From contig NZ_RQFY01000001.1 of assembly GCF_004769555.1 (NCBI RefSeq), positions 1 through 64,000 of the forward strand: a DNA stretch of 64,000 nt. Direction: 5' to 3'. Each line of letters opens with the position of its first letter. Position 1 is the first letter of the stretch. Positions 54,887 to 64,000 of the stretch are shown piece by piece. Origin of the DNA: Leptospira koniambonensis. GTDB lineage: Bacteria > Spirochaetota > Leptospiria > Leptospirales > Leptospiraceae. The notes beneath the pieces are model-generated. The model was not told the DNA's origin and searched no databases. It saw only the letters and a program-made list of their open reading frames with translations. The translations under genes and the position numbers were made by a program.

Positions 54887-56113
54887 TTATATACCTTGTA
54901 AGTTTTGGGTCAAGCTGAACATCGGAACGATGATCGCCGCCATAATGATACCAATCGCAAAACCCATAAAAACGAGCATTAACGGCTCGATTGCCTGGGT
55001 CGCATTTTTAAGAGATGAATCCACTTCTTGGTCGTAGATTTCTGCTAGTTTGTTCAACATCTCAGGAACCCTATCCGAAACTTCTCCGGCAGACATCATA
55101 CCTAAGACGAGTTGGGGCAATATCTCTGACCCAGTGAATGATGCAGAAAGTTTCTCTCCTTCTCGAATTCTATCGCATGCATTTCTGATTTCTTGTCCAA
55201 AAACTGTATGATCTACGATCTGTTCTACAATTTGGAGAGAAATAATCAGAGGTACTCTATTTGTGAGAAGTATTCCTAGGTTCCTTGCAAAATTGGATAT
55301 AAGTACTTTTTTATTGAGAGTTCGAATGATTGGAATATTCAAAACGAACTTTTCCCATTTTTCCTTACCTTCCGGAGTGGATTTATAAAAGAAGAAGCCC
55401 AAAACTCCGCTAGCTATCAATGGGAAGATCAAGAACCAATATCCTGTCAGAAGTCTGGAACTTCCGATCACGATCTGAGTGATCATAGGAAGTGTAGCAT
55501 TAAATTCTATGAATAGATGCTCAATCTGAGGAACTACTGTTGTAAGTAGGAATATGATCACGATCTGCAAAAGACAAAAAATAATTCCAGGATAAACAAG
55601 TGCGGTGGTGACCTTACTTTTTAACTGCATGTTTTTTTCTTCCATCTCAGCTAAACGCATGAGTGCAGTTTCATAATCACCTGTTCTTTCTCCTACGGAA
55701 ACAAGAGAAGGATACTGATTCGGAAAAATGTCTGGATGCTTCCTCATCGAATCAGATAAGGAAGTCCCTTCAGTAATGTCTGCCTGCATTGCGATCACTA
55801 CTTTTCTAAAAACTTCATGATCAGTCTGTTCAATGATACTAGAAAGAGATTTATCTAAAGGAATTCCAGCGCCTAAAAGAGTTCCAAGTTGTCTGGAAAA
55901 AAGACCAATGATCTTTTTCGGAACTCTATAAAAAAGTTTAGCTAAGAATGGAAAAAGTTCTCTGTCCTTTCTTTCCGCGTCTTCGGAAATCTGGCGAACG
56001 TATAAACCTTTTCCTTTAAGTTTTGCTCTTGCGGATTGGATATTAGGGGCATCTATAATCCCCTTCTCTTCCTTTCCTTTTTTGTTAAATGCAATGTAAG
56101 TATAGAGTGCCAT
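54887..56113 (-). CDS. gspF: Type II secretion inner membrane platform protein GspF
   Basis: A 408-residue polytopic protein. N-terminal YIAFNKKGKEEKGII is the standard GspF start. Two T2SF domains follow: SRQLGTLLGAGIPLDKSLSSI and, in the repeat, ARNLGILLTNRVPLIISLQI. Three transmembrane helices lie near 170-195, 220-240 and 375-400. It binds GspE and GspL and probably turns pseudopilin addition. It lies 24 nt before gspG. Confidence 0.97.
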   Translation of the reverse strand: MALYTYIAFNKKGKEEKGIIDAPNIQSARAKLKGKGLYVRQISEDAERKDRELFPFLAKLFYRVPKKIIGLFSRQLGTLLGAGIPLDKSLSSIIEQTDHEVFRKVVIAMQADITEGTSLSDSMRKHPDIFPNQYPSLVSVGERTGDYETALMRLAEMEEKNMQLKSKVTTALVYPGIIFCLLQIVIIFLLTTVVPQIEHLFIEFNATLPMITQIVIGSSRLLTGYWFLIFPLIASGVLGFFFYKSTPEGKEKWEKFVLNIPIIRTLNKKVLISNFARNLGILLTNRVPLIISLQIVEQIVDHTVFGQEIRNACDRIREGEKLSASFTGSEILPQLVLGMMSAGEVSDRVPEMLNKLAEIYDQEVDSSLKNATQAIEPLMLVFMGFAIGIIMAAIIVPMFSLTQNLQGI

Positions 56114-56124
56114 GGAAGGAAAAC

Positions 56125-57798
56125 TTAAGTAACCCTTAGAACTTCGTCCGGGGTGGTGATTCCATCCAATACTTTTCGGATACCGTAATCTCTCATTGTG
56201 GCAAATCCATTTTCTAAGGCGATATCATTGATCGTATTTGTATCCGACCCTGCAAGTATTGCATTTTTGATCGGAGTACTTATGATCAGAAGTTCATAAA
56301 CTCCTGTTCTTCCTTTAAACCCAGTGTTCATACAATGAGAACATCCTTTTCCTTTGTATAAAACTCCTCCTTTTAGATCTTTTTTGGAAATACCTAAGGA
56401 CTCTAATTCCTGAGGTGTAGGTTTATAAGAAATTTTACATTCTTTGCATATAGTTCTTACAAGTCGTTGGGCCATAAATCCTAACACCGTAGAAGTGATA
56501 AGATAAGGTTCAATTCCCATATCCACAAGTCTTGTGGCAGCGGAAGCGGCATCATTCGTGTGCAAAGTGGAGAACACTAAGTGACCCGTTAAGGAAGCTT
56601 GGATCGCGATCCTTGCTGTTTCCTCATCCCGGATCTCCCCCACCATGATCACGTCCGGGTCTTGACGAAGAATAGCACGTAGGCCGGTAGCAAATGTGAG
56701 CCCGATCTTCTCCTGCATTTGCATTTGAGAAACACCATCTATCTGGTATTCCACTGGGTCTTCACAGGTGATGATATTTCTTTCTTCCGTATTCAATTCT
56801 GTGAGAGCAGAATATAATGTGGTGGATTTACCGGATCCAGTAGGACCAGTTACTAAGATGATACCATGAGGTTCATAGATAAGAGTTCTAAGTGTTTTAA
56901 CAAGATCAGGATAGAACCCCATTGTTTCCAAAGAATATTTCTGGTCGGTTTTATTCAAGAGACGCATAACGATACGTTCTCCGAACTGACAAGGAATTGT
57001 AGAAACCCGGATATCCACATCCTTTCCTGCAAGCCTGAGTTTGATCCTACCGTCTTGAGGTAATCTGTTCTCTGCGATGTTCAGATTGGACATGATCTTA
57101 ATACGAGAAGTAATTCCCGCATGATAAGACTTAGGAGGAGTTAATACATTATGAAGAATACCATCTATCCTGTATCGGACCACTAGGCTTTTTTCGTATG
57201 GTTCTACGTGAATATCCGAAGCTCTTTCATTTACTGCCTGAGAAAGGATCACGTTCACCATTTTGATGATTGGAGCGTCGTCAGAGAGATCTATTGTTTC
57301 ATTATCGAAACCTTCTGCAAGTTCCGAAAAACTACCTTCCATTTCATTCAACATATCTTTCGCTGCGGCGGAAGTATTGTCGAACTGGGAATGGATGAGC
57401 CTCATTACTTCAGGCTCGGGCGCGAGTATAAATTCTATTTTAAATTCTTTTAATGCGGAACGAACGTCGTCCATCGGGTGAAGATCCGTTGGATCTGACA
57501 CTGCAATTTTAACGTTCTTCTTATTAAGTTCGAATGGGACTATTTTACTTTTTTGGATAAGTTTAAGAGGGATACGGTCGTAAACTTCTTCCATTCCCTT
57601 GAAATCCAGTTTTTCCCTGAATTCCATTTTGTATAGGCGGGCCATCGCCTTGAGAACGTCTACTTCTCCTGCGATCCCTTTTTTCTGAAGAATATGTCCT
57701 AGGGGTAAATGATTCTTTTTTTGTAGTTTGAGAGAGTCTTCTAGATCCTTGGAGGATATGACCCCGTCTTCTACGAGAATATCACCTAGAGTTTTCAC
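56125..57798 (-). CDS. gspE: Type II secretion ATPase GspE
   Basis: A 557-residue hexameric ATPase. The N-terminal N1E domain has [20 protein letters not shown] and a GspL-docking region. Walker A is [15 protein letters not shown] (about 326-340), the Asp box is [13 protein letters not shown], and Walker B region [16 protein letters not shown]. The tetra-cysteine zinc module typical of GspE follows at about 455-490 (CKEC and CSHC), in contrast to some PilB proteins that lack it. It powers pseudopilus assembly at the cytoplasmic face. Confidence 0.97.
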   Translation of the reverse strand: MKTLGDILVEDGVISSKDLEDSLKLQKKNHLPLGHILQKKGIAGEVDVLKAMARLYKMEFREKLDFKGMEEVYDRIPLKLIQKSKIVPFELNKKNVKIAVSDPTDLHPMDDVRSALKEFKIEFILAPEPEVMRLIHSQFDNTSAAAKDMLNEMEGSFSELAEGFDNETIDLSDDAPIIKMVNVILSQAVNERASDIHVEPYEKSLVVRYRIDGILHNVLTPPKSYHAGITSRIKIMSNLNIAENRLPQDGRIKLRLAGKDVDIRVSTIPCQFGERIVMRLLNKTDQKYSLETMGFYPDLVKTLRTLIYEPHGIILVTGPTGSGKSTTLYSALTELNTEERNIITCEDPVEYQIDGVSQMQMQEKIGLTFATGLRAILRQDPDVIMVGEIRDEETARIAIQASLTGHLVFSTLHTNDAASAATRLVDMGIEPYLITSTVLGFMAQRLVRTICKECKISYKPTPQELESLGISKKDLKGGVLYKGKGCSHCMNTGFKGRTGVYELLIISTPIKNAILAGSDTNTINDIALENGFATMRDYGIRKVLDGITTPDEVLRVT

Positions 57799-57802
57799 TG
57801 TA

Positions 57803-59593
57803 TTATTCTCCGCGTTCCTTGATGGTGGCTTCCTTGTTAAGGACCCTTTCCCTTTCGATTTCGTATCTTTCTTGCTGTAACTTCTTCTTAACAGTCATCT
57901 TATCAGCAAGTTCACGATTATCCAAGATATGTGGAGTGATAAATACCATCAAATTGGTCTTTTTTAACTGCTCAGTAGTTCTACGGAAGATCCAACCCAG
58001 ATAAGGAATATCTCCGAGTAGAGGAATCTTGATCAGACGTTTTTGTTTATCGTTGGAGATCAAACCCCCGATCACAATCGTTTGTCTATTATCAATAGTG
58101 ATAGTAGTTTTCACTTCCCTTCTGTTGAAGGTCGGGTTTCCTCCCGCAAGTGCGATGGAGGCAATGTTTTTGATCTCTTGTAAAAGATCTAAAGTGATCC
58201 GGTTATTCTTATTCACGTGAGGAGTGAATTTTAATTTAATACCAGTCGGACGATACTCATAGTTATCCACTGTTACTGCGTTAGCGCCACCAAGACCAGC
58301 GTTACGGCTTTGGGTCCTAACTGGAACGTCCTGTCCTACGTTGATCTCTGCTTCCTGGTTATCCAAGGTGAGAACTTGTGGAGCAGATAATACGTTGAAG
58401 TTCTCATTTCCTTGGTTTGCACTCAAGATCCCTAAGATCTGTTGAGCACCAGCTTGAACGAATCCAAGAGAGAATCCAGATAAAGTATTCAAGTTCGGAT
58501 TGATCCTACCGCTTGAGTTGATGATATTTCCTTCTTTTGCAAGTCCTGAGTTGAACTGGCTATAAGGACCTTGGCCTTGGAATCTCCAATCAATACCAAA
58601 ATCATTTGTATCAGTAGAAGAAAGTTCCACGATCAATACTTCTAACAAAACTTGCTTTCTTGCAGAATCTAAAACTCTGATGATCTTACGGATCTCATTC
58701 CATTCTGCTTCAGTTGCAGTTACGATCACAGAGTTGGATTCTTTATGTGCAACTGCCTTGATCTTTTCTACTTTAGGAGCAGGAGGAGGCGGTGCACCAG
58801 GTTGCCCACTTGGAATAGGCTGGTCTCCAACAACTGGATTATCCAATTTGATGAGAGTAGCCGCGATCTTCTCCGCTTCATTAAATTCTAAAGTATAAAT
58901 ATGAACATCACCCGCAGAAGATACTGCTCCAGGTGTGGATTCATCCGGTCTTACATCTAATTCATTTACTAAAGTGAGAAGTTTATTAATGTCTGCAGTA
59001 GAACCAGAAAGTACGATTGTATTCGTGTTTCTATAAACGATAATATCTGTATTTGGAGAAGTTAATCTTTTTAAGATAGGCTCTAATTCTTCCGGTTTTA
59101 CGTTTTCTACCGGAATGATCTGTGTGATAATACGATTATCTAAAGCTTCCGTTTCAGGGATAGGTTCCTTACCTACTCTCACATAAGGAGATCTAGCAAG
59201 TGCATCCTTTAGTTTAACGATAGTGATCAGATCTACTTCTTCTACGATCGCGAATCCCATGGATTCCAAAACAGCCTTCATGAATGGAAATGCGTTTTTG
59301 ATCGGAATCTCTTTTTGGGAGATGATTGTGATCTTCTTACCTTTTAAACTTTCATCCAAAAGAATATTTTTCTTTAGGATCGCGCTCATCCCTTTTAGAA
59401 AATCATTAAGTTCTGTATCTCTCCAGTTAGCATAAAAGGTTTTTTCCTTTGTATCTTCTGCAGTTGGGGTCGTACTTCTTTTACTTCCCTTTTTGAAAGC
59501 CTGGGAGAGTAACCCTTCGTTCACCGAAAGAAGAAGTAAAAACGCAAATGTTGCGTTTCTCAAATATCTGGATCGTAAATCTGTTTTGCGCAT
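57803..59593 (-). CDS. gspD: Type II secretion outer membrane secretin GspD
   Basis: A 596-residue secretin with a signal peptide (about 1-31). The N0 domain (about 55-125) contains [20 protein letters not shown], and N1 (about 145-215) has [20 protein letters not shown]2/N3 follow, with [19 protein letters not shown]. The secretin core includes [22 protein letters not shown] (in part, about 315-335), [16 protein letters not shown], then VPVRTQS, and [18 protein letters not shown] near the C-terminus. It forms the outer membrane exit channel. It is somewhat shorter than proteobacterial GspD (about 650-700). Confidence 0.96.
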   Translation of the reverse strand: MRKTDLRSRYLRNATFAFLLLLSVNEGLLSQAFKKGSKRSTTPTAEDTKEKTFYANWRDTELNDFLKGMSAILKKNILLDESLKGKKITIISQKEIPIKNAFPFMKAVLESMGFAIVEEVDLITIVKLKDALARSPYVRVGKEPIPETEALDNRIITQIIPVENVKPEELEPILKRLTSPNTDIIVYRNTNTIVLSGSTADINKLLTLVNELDVRPDESTPGAVSSAGDVHIYTLEFNEAEKIAATLIKLDNPVVGDQPIPSGQPGAPPPPAPKVEKIKAVAHKESNSVIVTATEAEWNEIRKIIRVLDSARKQVLLEVLIVELSSTDTNDFGIDWRFQGQGPYSQFNSGLAKEGNIINSSGRINPNLNTLSGFSLGFVQAGAQQILGILSANQGNENFNVLSAPQVLTLDNQEAEINVGQDVPVRTQSRNAGLGGANAVTVDNYEYRPTGIKLKFTPHVNKNNRITLDLLQEIKNIASIALAGGNPTFNRREVKTTITIDNRQTIVIGGLISNDKQKRLIKIPLLGDIPYLGWIFRRTTEQLKKTNLMVFITPHILDNRELADKMTVKKKLQQERYEIERERVLNKEATIKERGE

Positions 59594-59600
59594 TTAATCT

Positions 59601-60494
59601 CTAATTCCGGATGATGAATTCATAGGACAGTACCTTGCCCATTCTCTCTATGTCTACGGATACTTTATCGGCCGTTTTCAAGGAATTCCATATTTCCATC
59701 ATTTTCACCGTATCGTTTAAGGGCATTCCGTTTACCCGTCGCACCACGTCTCCGGTCCTAGCTCCCAAAGAGTAAAAAATATGATCGCTGCCAATACTGT
59801 ATATTTTGTAACCGGCGATCGTATTATTTTCCAAATAAGGACCGAATTTTCCCTTATAAAGTTCAGCTACGTTCGCTAATTTCCTATTCACGTCCTGTCT
59901 GGACAGAATTTTACGAACTGTATCTGCTGCAGGTGGTCCACTAGGAGAATCGGCCTGGGCTCCTAATTTAGCCCTGGCTTCTCCTGGTGTTTGGCCTATC
60001 TCCACTTTGAGAGATTGGCCCCCTTTTTCTAAAACAACATGGTTGAGAAGAATGGACTTTACCTTGTATCCGCCGACAGCTTCTCCCATTGCGAATTCTT
60101 CCGCGTTTTGTTTCCCTTTTTCTAAAATAGTAACTCTGGCAAAACTCCAGTGACCGCTTAAGGTTCCGGTGACTCTCATTTCTTCACCTTCTCCAGTATC
60201 TGGAGGAGCTCCAGGAGTTCCGTCTACACCTGCAGGAGTTTCCCCAGGAGGAGGAGCTAAACTTCCTCTAAATAAAGAACCGGTCACCATCTCCTTGGAC
60301 ATTTCGATCGTGATAGGATTTTCTGAAACAGGTCTTCTGGGTGCTGAAGTGGAGGAACCTGTTTGCACATTCGGGGTCAGAAAAAGTAGAAGTATCCCTC
60401 TACAAAGATATGCCAGAGAGAAGGAAAAAAATATCACGACAGGGATCAGAACATAGAATGTATGTTTTCTGAATTCGATAAAAATTGCGTTCAT
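59601..60494 (-). CDS. gspC: Type II secretion inner membrane protein GspC-like with PDZ domain
   Basis: A 297-residue bitopic protein, first gene of the gsp operon. A transmembrane helix lies at about 13-33. A Pro/Gly-rich linker (about 75-103) precedes the HR-like domain (about 105-165, [16 protein letters not shown] and [13 protein letters not shown]), which docks to the GspD N0 domain. A C-terminal PDZ-like domain (about 225-297) has [19 protein letters not shown] and [11 protein letters not shown]. It selects substrates and connects the inner and outer membrane parts. Confidence 0.88.
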   Translation of the reverse strand: MNAIFIEFRKHTFYVLIPVVIFFSFSLAYLCRGILLLFLTPNVQTGSSTSAPRRPVSENPITIEMSKEMVTGSLFRGSLAPPPGETPAGVDGTPGAPPDTGEGEEMRVTGTLSGHWSFARVTILEKGKQNAEEFAMGEAVGGYKVKSILLNHVVLEKGGQSLKVEIGQTPGEARAKLGAQADSPSGPPAADTVRKILSRQDVNRKLANVAELYKGKFGPYLENNTIAGYKIYSIGSDHIFYSLGARTGDVVRRVNGMPLNDTVKMMEIWNSLKTADKVSVDIERMGKVLSYEFIIRN

Positions 60495-60528
60495 TGCGCC
60501 CTTCGGATATTCTCAAGGAATCATTCTA

Positions 60529-60564
60529 AAAAAGCCGGACCTTAAACTATGGCCTCGGCTTTTT
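60529..60564 (-). terminator. Rho-independent terminator after the M23 peptidase gene
   Basis: AAAAAGCCG (60529-60537) pairs with CGGCTTTTT (60556-60564), 17 nt after the peptidase stop. It separates that gene from gspC, so the gsp operon needs its own promoter in the short gap 60495-60528 or read-through. Confidence 0.85.
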
Positions 60565-60580
60565 GAAAGATGATCGGTTA

Positions 60581-61600
60581 TTAAAGTTTTGCTACTTTGC
60601 CTGGGTCCAGGTTAGTAACAATTTTTAAGGTCTTCCTAAGCGCCACCTCAGGGTTTATCCTTTTTCCGTTATAGAACACCTCGAAATGGAGATGGGAACC
60701 TGTGGCGGAGCCTGTACGACCTACGGCACCTATGACCGTGCCAGCTTTCACTTTCGTTCCCTCTTCCACTGTAATTTTAGCGCAATGCGCATACATGGTT
60801 CTATAACCGTTTGGATGATCTACGATGACTGAGTTTCCATAACCGCCATTCACTCCGGCAAAACTTACAACACCATCTGCGGAAGCGAGTATTGGTGCTC
60901 CTTGAGGGCCAGCCATATCAATACCTGTATGGTAACCACCTCCACCCGTGTGGAATGGATCTTTTCTTTTACCGTATCTGGAAGAAAATCTAGCACCTAA
61001 AACTGGAGTGATGAATACTCTTTTGTATTCTATCTTTTGGCGAGAAGCATTCCCTACTTTTACAGGAACACTTAAGCTTTGTCCTACTTTTAGAACTGAA
61101 CCTTTATTTAAACCATTTGCTTCTGAAATTTTAGCAGCAGTGGTCTTCAAGGATTTAGCGATCCTGAATAAAGTGTCCTTAGGTTTTACGATATAGGATT
61201 TTATAATGAAGCCGCTTTGGCTAACGATCTTTGAGGAAACAATTGGATTGATGCTAATAAAAGAAGGAAGTTCCAGATTGGATTTATCCTTATGATAGCT
61301 TAGAGAAGAATATTTATCTTCTTCCCACTCTTCCGGGGATTGGGAGAATAATTGTTTGATTTTACGTTCTTCTTTATCTGTGAAGAAAGAAGAATCTTTA
61401 TTCGCGTAATCGCTGATCGCGTTTTCGTAATTTTTAAGAGGATCGGCCGATAAAGCCGAAGCCACCATGGCGGTTATAATGGGAAGGCAAAGAATCGTCC
61501 GTTTCACATATTTAATATCGGCCGCATCAGGATGCCTTCTTGAACCTATGGGGGAACGACGGCTACTTTTTCTTTTTATATTCCGTGAGCTCATTTGCAA
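60581..61600 (-). CDS. LysM/M23-family peptidoglycan endopeptidase
   Basis: A 339-residue exported protein. The N-terminal basic stretch precedes a hydrophobic segment (about 36-52, ending ASALSAD), so the export signal is unusually far from the first ATG; a GTG at residue 33 could be the true start. A LysM domain (about 138-182) has [16 protein letters not shown]. The M23 domain (about 195-330) has all zinc ligands: H-x3-D in YHTGIDMAG and H-x-H in GSHLHFEVF, with MYAHCAKI between. It cleaves peptide cross-links or regulates hydrolases at the cell wall. The frame overlaps the upstream lipoprotein gene by 38 nt. Confidence 0.9.
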   Translation of the reverse strand: MQMSSRNIKRKSSRRSPIGSRRHPDAADIKYVKRTILCLPIITAMVASALSADPLKNYENAISDYANKDSSFFTDKEERKIKQLFSQSPEEWEEDKYSSLSYHKDKSNLELPSFISINPIVSSKIVSQSGFIIKSYIVKPKDTLFRIAKSLKTTAAKISEANGLNKGSVLKVGQSLSVPVKVGNASRQKIEYKRVFITPVLGARFSSRYGKRKDPFHTGGGGYHTGIDMAGPQGAPILASADGVVSFAGVNGGYGNSVIVDHPNGYRTMYAHCAKITVEEGTKVKAGTVIGAVGRTGSATGSHLHFEVFYNGKRINPEVALRKTLKIVTNLDPGKVAKL

Positions 61601-61937
61601 CGATCTTATCCAAATCCTCTATACTGATGGTCTTTTTCTCTATATCTTCGTTCACCTGATAGGCGATCAGCCTGCCGATAGCATGTTCCCTTTTCTGGTC
61701 CGCAGGGAAACATTTTACTTTAATCAGGGAAGGAGTCGATTCGACATAGATTCGGACCAACATTCCCTTCTTATAAGTTTCGGTCATGGAGACTTTTGTG
61801 TCTTTTTTAAGGCTGTATATCTTATCTTGGTAGTGTTCGTTGATCTCGAATAACTTCTCTTTTTTAATCAGTCTGGCCCCGCACTGTATGGTAAATAGAG
61901 CCAATAAAAAAGCGAGGAATCGCACCATTTCATGCAT
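61563..61937 (-). CDS. Small lipoprotein of unknown function
   Basis: A 124-residue exported protein. The signal peptide ends LFTIQC (about residues 14-19), a lipobox with Cys19. The mature domain is basic/acidic with no recognised fold: [17 protein letters not shown] and [14 protein letters not shown]. It lies immediately upstream of the M23 peptidase gene with overlapping frames and is divergent from comM. A cell-envelope role is likely from location and neighbour. Confidence 0.72.
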   Translation of the reverse strand: MHEMVRFLAFLLALFTIQCGARLIKKEKLFEINEHYQDKIYSLKKDTKVSMTETYKKGMLVRIYVESTPSLIKVKCFPADQKREHAIGRLIAYQVNEDIEKKTISIEDLDKIVANELTEYKKKK

Positions 61938-62019
61938 AACTTACTGAAGGTCCGGATGTGATAAACTAGTTTTTAGAAAAAAAGCGAGAGGCCTGAATTT
62001 TTCCGCACCTGTCCTGGTT

Positions 62020-63555
62020 ATGGAGACATTCAAACTGACCAAATTTCTGGGGGCGTCCCTGGAGGGAATACTTCCCTTTCCTGTATCCGTCGAGATCAAT
62101 ATTAAAAGAGGGATCCCAAGATTCCAAATCACAGGACTTCCTAGCACTTCTATCAGGGAATCAGCAGATAGGATCAGGATTGCGATTGAAAACAGTGGAT
62201 TTGAATATTCTCTGCAGAATATTTTGGTCCATCTTGCTCCTGCTGGCAGAAAAAAAGAAGGGACATACTTAGATCTTCCAATTGCCGCAGGGATTTTATA
62301 CTTAACGGAACAATTACCTCCTTCTCGAAAATTAGAACGATTTCTTTTCTTAGGGGAATTGGGATTGGATGGTTCCGTAAAACCACTAAAGGGAATTCTT
62401 CCTATACTTTCCGGACTTGATAGCACGAACTTTACTGCTGCTGTTGTCCCTTTTGAAAATCGAAAGGAAGCTTCCATACTCGGAAAATTTCCGATCTATG
62501 TAATCTCTCACCTAAAAGATTTAGTCTCTTTAGCCAAAGGAGAATTGAGCCCTGAGCCAAAAGGTGAGATAAAGATCAGATCAGAAGTTCTTCCTTTGAA
62601 ATCTGAGTTTCATAAAAGCCAATTGCCTGCAATACGAGCAGTTCAAATCGCAAGTGCAGGATCTCATCATTGTTTATTATCAGGTCCTCCTGGAGCAGGA
62701 AAAACAATGCTTTCTAAATTGGCTTACGGATTTCTTCCAAAGATCCAAGAGAAAGAAGGAATAGAATTATTAGGAATTCGTTCGTTACAGGAGATACTTT
62801 CAGACACATATGTAGAAAGACCTTTTAGAAGTCCCCACCATACCTTATCCGACATTTCACTCGTTGGGGGTTCAAGCAGCCTAAAAATGGGAGAAGTTTC
62901 CTTGGCCGGAAATGGAATATTATTCTTAGATGAACTTGCAGAATTTCATTCTAGAAATTTACAAGCATTAAGAGAACCAATGGAAGAAGGTAAAATCACA
63001 CTTTCCAGGATCAAAGGTTCTATCACCTACCCTGCTTCTTTTTTGTTTATAGGAGCTACCAATCCCTGTCCTTGCGGATATTACCAAACCTTAATAAGAG
63101 AATGTAACTGCAGCATTGCAAGCATTCGAAATTACCAATCTCCTTTTAACGGGCCTTTCTTAGATAGGATCGAAATATTCTATCATATGGGTTTTTCGAG
63201 AAATACGGATGGAGAAAAAATTTCTATAAATCTAAAATCCATCCAAGATTCTATCCAATCCGCAGCAGATATGCAGTATCGAAGATTATTTAAAGAAACA
63301 GGAAAACTATACAACGGAAGATTAAGAGGAGAAGAAGTAGAAAGAATGATCCCTCTTTCTAAGGAATGTGAAACATATTTTTGGAAGGCTGCTAATGATC
63401 AAAAGTTCAGCATTCGTAAGGTGGCTCATTTTAGAAAGGTAGCGAGAACGATTGCAGATTTGGAAGGTTTGGAGGATGTGCTTTTGAGAAATTTGGAGGA
63501 GGCCCTTGTTTTCCTGAATTCCGGATGGTCTCCGGAAAACAGGGCCGTAACCTAA
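62020..63555 (+). CDS. comM: ComM/YifB-type AAA+ helicase (Mg-chelatase family)
   Basis: A 511-residue cytoplasmic protein. The N-terminal Lon-protease-like domain has GLPSTSIRESADRIRIAIENS and the LDLPIAAGIL segment. The ATPase has Walker A SGPPGAGKTMLSKLA (about 226), Walker B LFLDELAEFHSRNLQALREP, and the sensor/zinc-like loop ATNPCPCGYY. The C-terminal part ends with SIRKVAHFRKVARTIADLEG as in YifB. Related ComM promotes branch migration during natural transformation. It is single, divergent from the lipoprotein gene. Confidence 0.95.
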   Translation: METFKLTKFLGASLEGILPFPVSVEINIKRGIPRFQITGLPSTSIRESADRIRIAIENSGFEYSLQNILVHLAPAGRKKEGTYLDLPIAAGILYLTEQLPPSRKLERFLFLGELGLDGSVKPLKGILPILSGLDSTNFTAAVVPFENRKEASILGKFPIYVISHLKDLVSLAKGELSPEPKGEIKIRSEVLPLKSEFHKSQLPAIRAVQIASAGSHHCLLSGPPGAGKTMLSKLAYGFLPKIQEKEGIELLGIRSLQEILSDTYVERPFRSPHHTLSDISLVGGSSSLKMGEVSLAGNGILFLDELAEFHSRNLQALREPMEEGKITLSRIKGSITYPASFLFIGATNPCPCGYYQTLIRECNCSIASIRNYQSPFNGPFLDRIEIFYHMGFSRNTDGEKISINLKSIQDSIQSAADMQYRRLFKETGKLYNGRLRGEEVERMIPLSKECETYFWKAANDQKFSIRKVAHFRKVARTIADLEGLEDVLLRNLEEALVFLNSGWSPENRAVT

Positions 63556-63585
63556 TTTGTTCTTTCGACGGTTTTATTTTTGTGG

Positions 63586-63946
<361 letters not shown>

Positions 63947-64000
63947 ATGATCTCTAAAGGAAACGTTTCTGCTCAAATAATACTGAGCTGCCGTCTTCAT
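63947..64000 (+). CDS. 5' end of a gene leaving the window (partial)
   Basis: An ATG at 63947 with an excellent AAGGAG site 6 nt upstream opens a frame of 18 codons to the window end (MISKGNVSAQIILS and on). Too short to name. Confidence 0.5.
   Translation, partial: MISKGNVSAQIILSCRLH

Noticed and set aside
61941..62477. 178-codon minus-strand open frame
   Set aside because: Antisense to comM, whose motifs are intact; no ribosome binding site or domain.

Overview
The window looks like chromosomal DNA of a spirochaete of the genus Leptospira. The citramalate synthase (26881-28431) closely matches what I remember of the Leptospira CimA. Other pointers are a complete type II secretion operon in a diderm, a class II (B12-dependent) ribonucleotide reductase, spirochaete-style lipoboxes, and an encoded CCA on the tRNA. 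The moderate-to-low GC feel suggests a species outside the classic pathogens, but the species cannot be fixed from this alone. I see no insertion sequence, prophage or CRISPR array.

Layout. (1) 1-13.6 kb is the most unusual part. An 'alginate export'-type outer-membrane porin is followed without room for a terminator by six overlapping genes for a Hyf/Nuo-like membrane complex. The proton-channel subunits keep their key charged residues. The two soluble subunits that would carry NiFe and the proximal 4Fe-4S cluster have lost the ligands, so this is an energy-converting-hydrogenase-related (Ehr) complex and not a hydrogenase. A carbonic-anhydrase-like protein converges on the operon from one end. 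An SbtA-type sodium/bicarbonate symporter sits upstream at the other end, divergent from a 7TM-AraC membrane-bound regulator. Together these look like an inorganic-carbon uptake locus in a heterotroph.

(2) 13.6-34.3 kb is mostly housekeeping: ychF, a ferritin-like protein, a ubiA-ubiX pair (probably menaquinone by the futalosine route), a DUF3703 gene and an AraC regulator, a lipoyl-domain/phosphoesterase/Mrp operon, pth-xerC-hslV-hslU behind cimA and an Smr gene, an App1-type phosphatase, DedA, an AI-2E family permease and xseAB.

(3) 34.3-44.5 kb is accessory: a membrane protein, a lipoprotein, and two paralogous two-gene cassettes (membrane-anchored helical protein plus secreted M19-like metallohydrolase) on either side of a histidine kinase/LytTR response-regulator pair. 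It is followed by a repeat-rich intergenic stretch and tRNA-Asn.

(4) 44.6-64 kb carries nrdJ, then the complete gspC-D-E-F-G-H-I-J-K-L-M-N operon on the minus strand, a LysM/M23 peptidase with a small lipoprotein gene, comM, and a small conserved-looking ORF. Partial genes run off both window ends.
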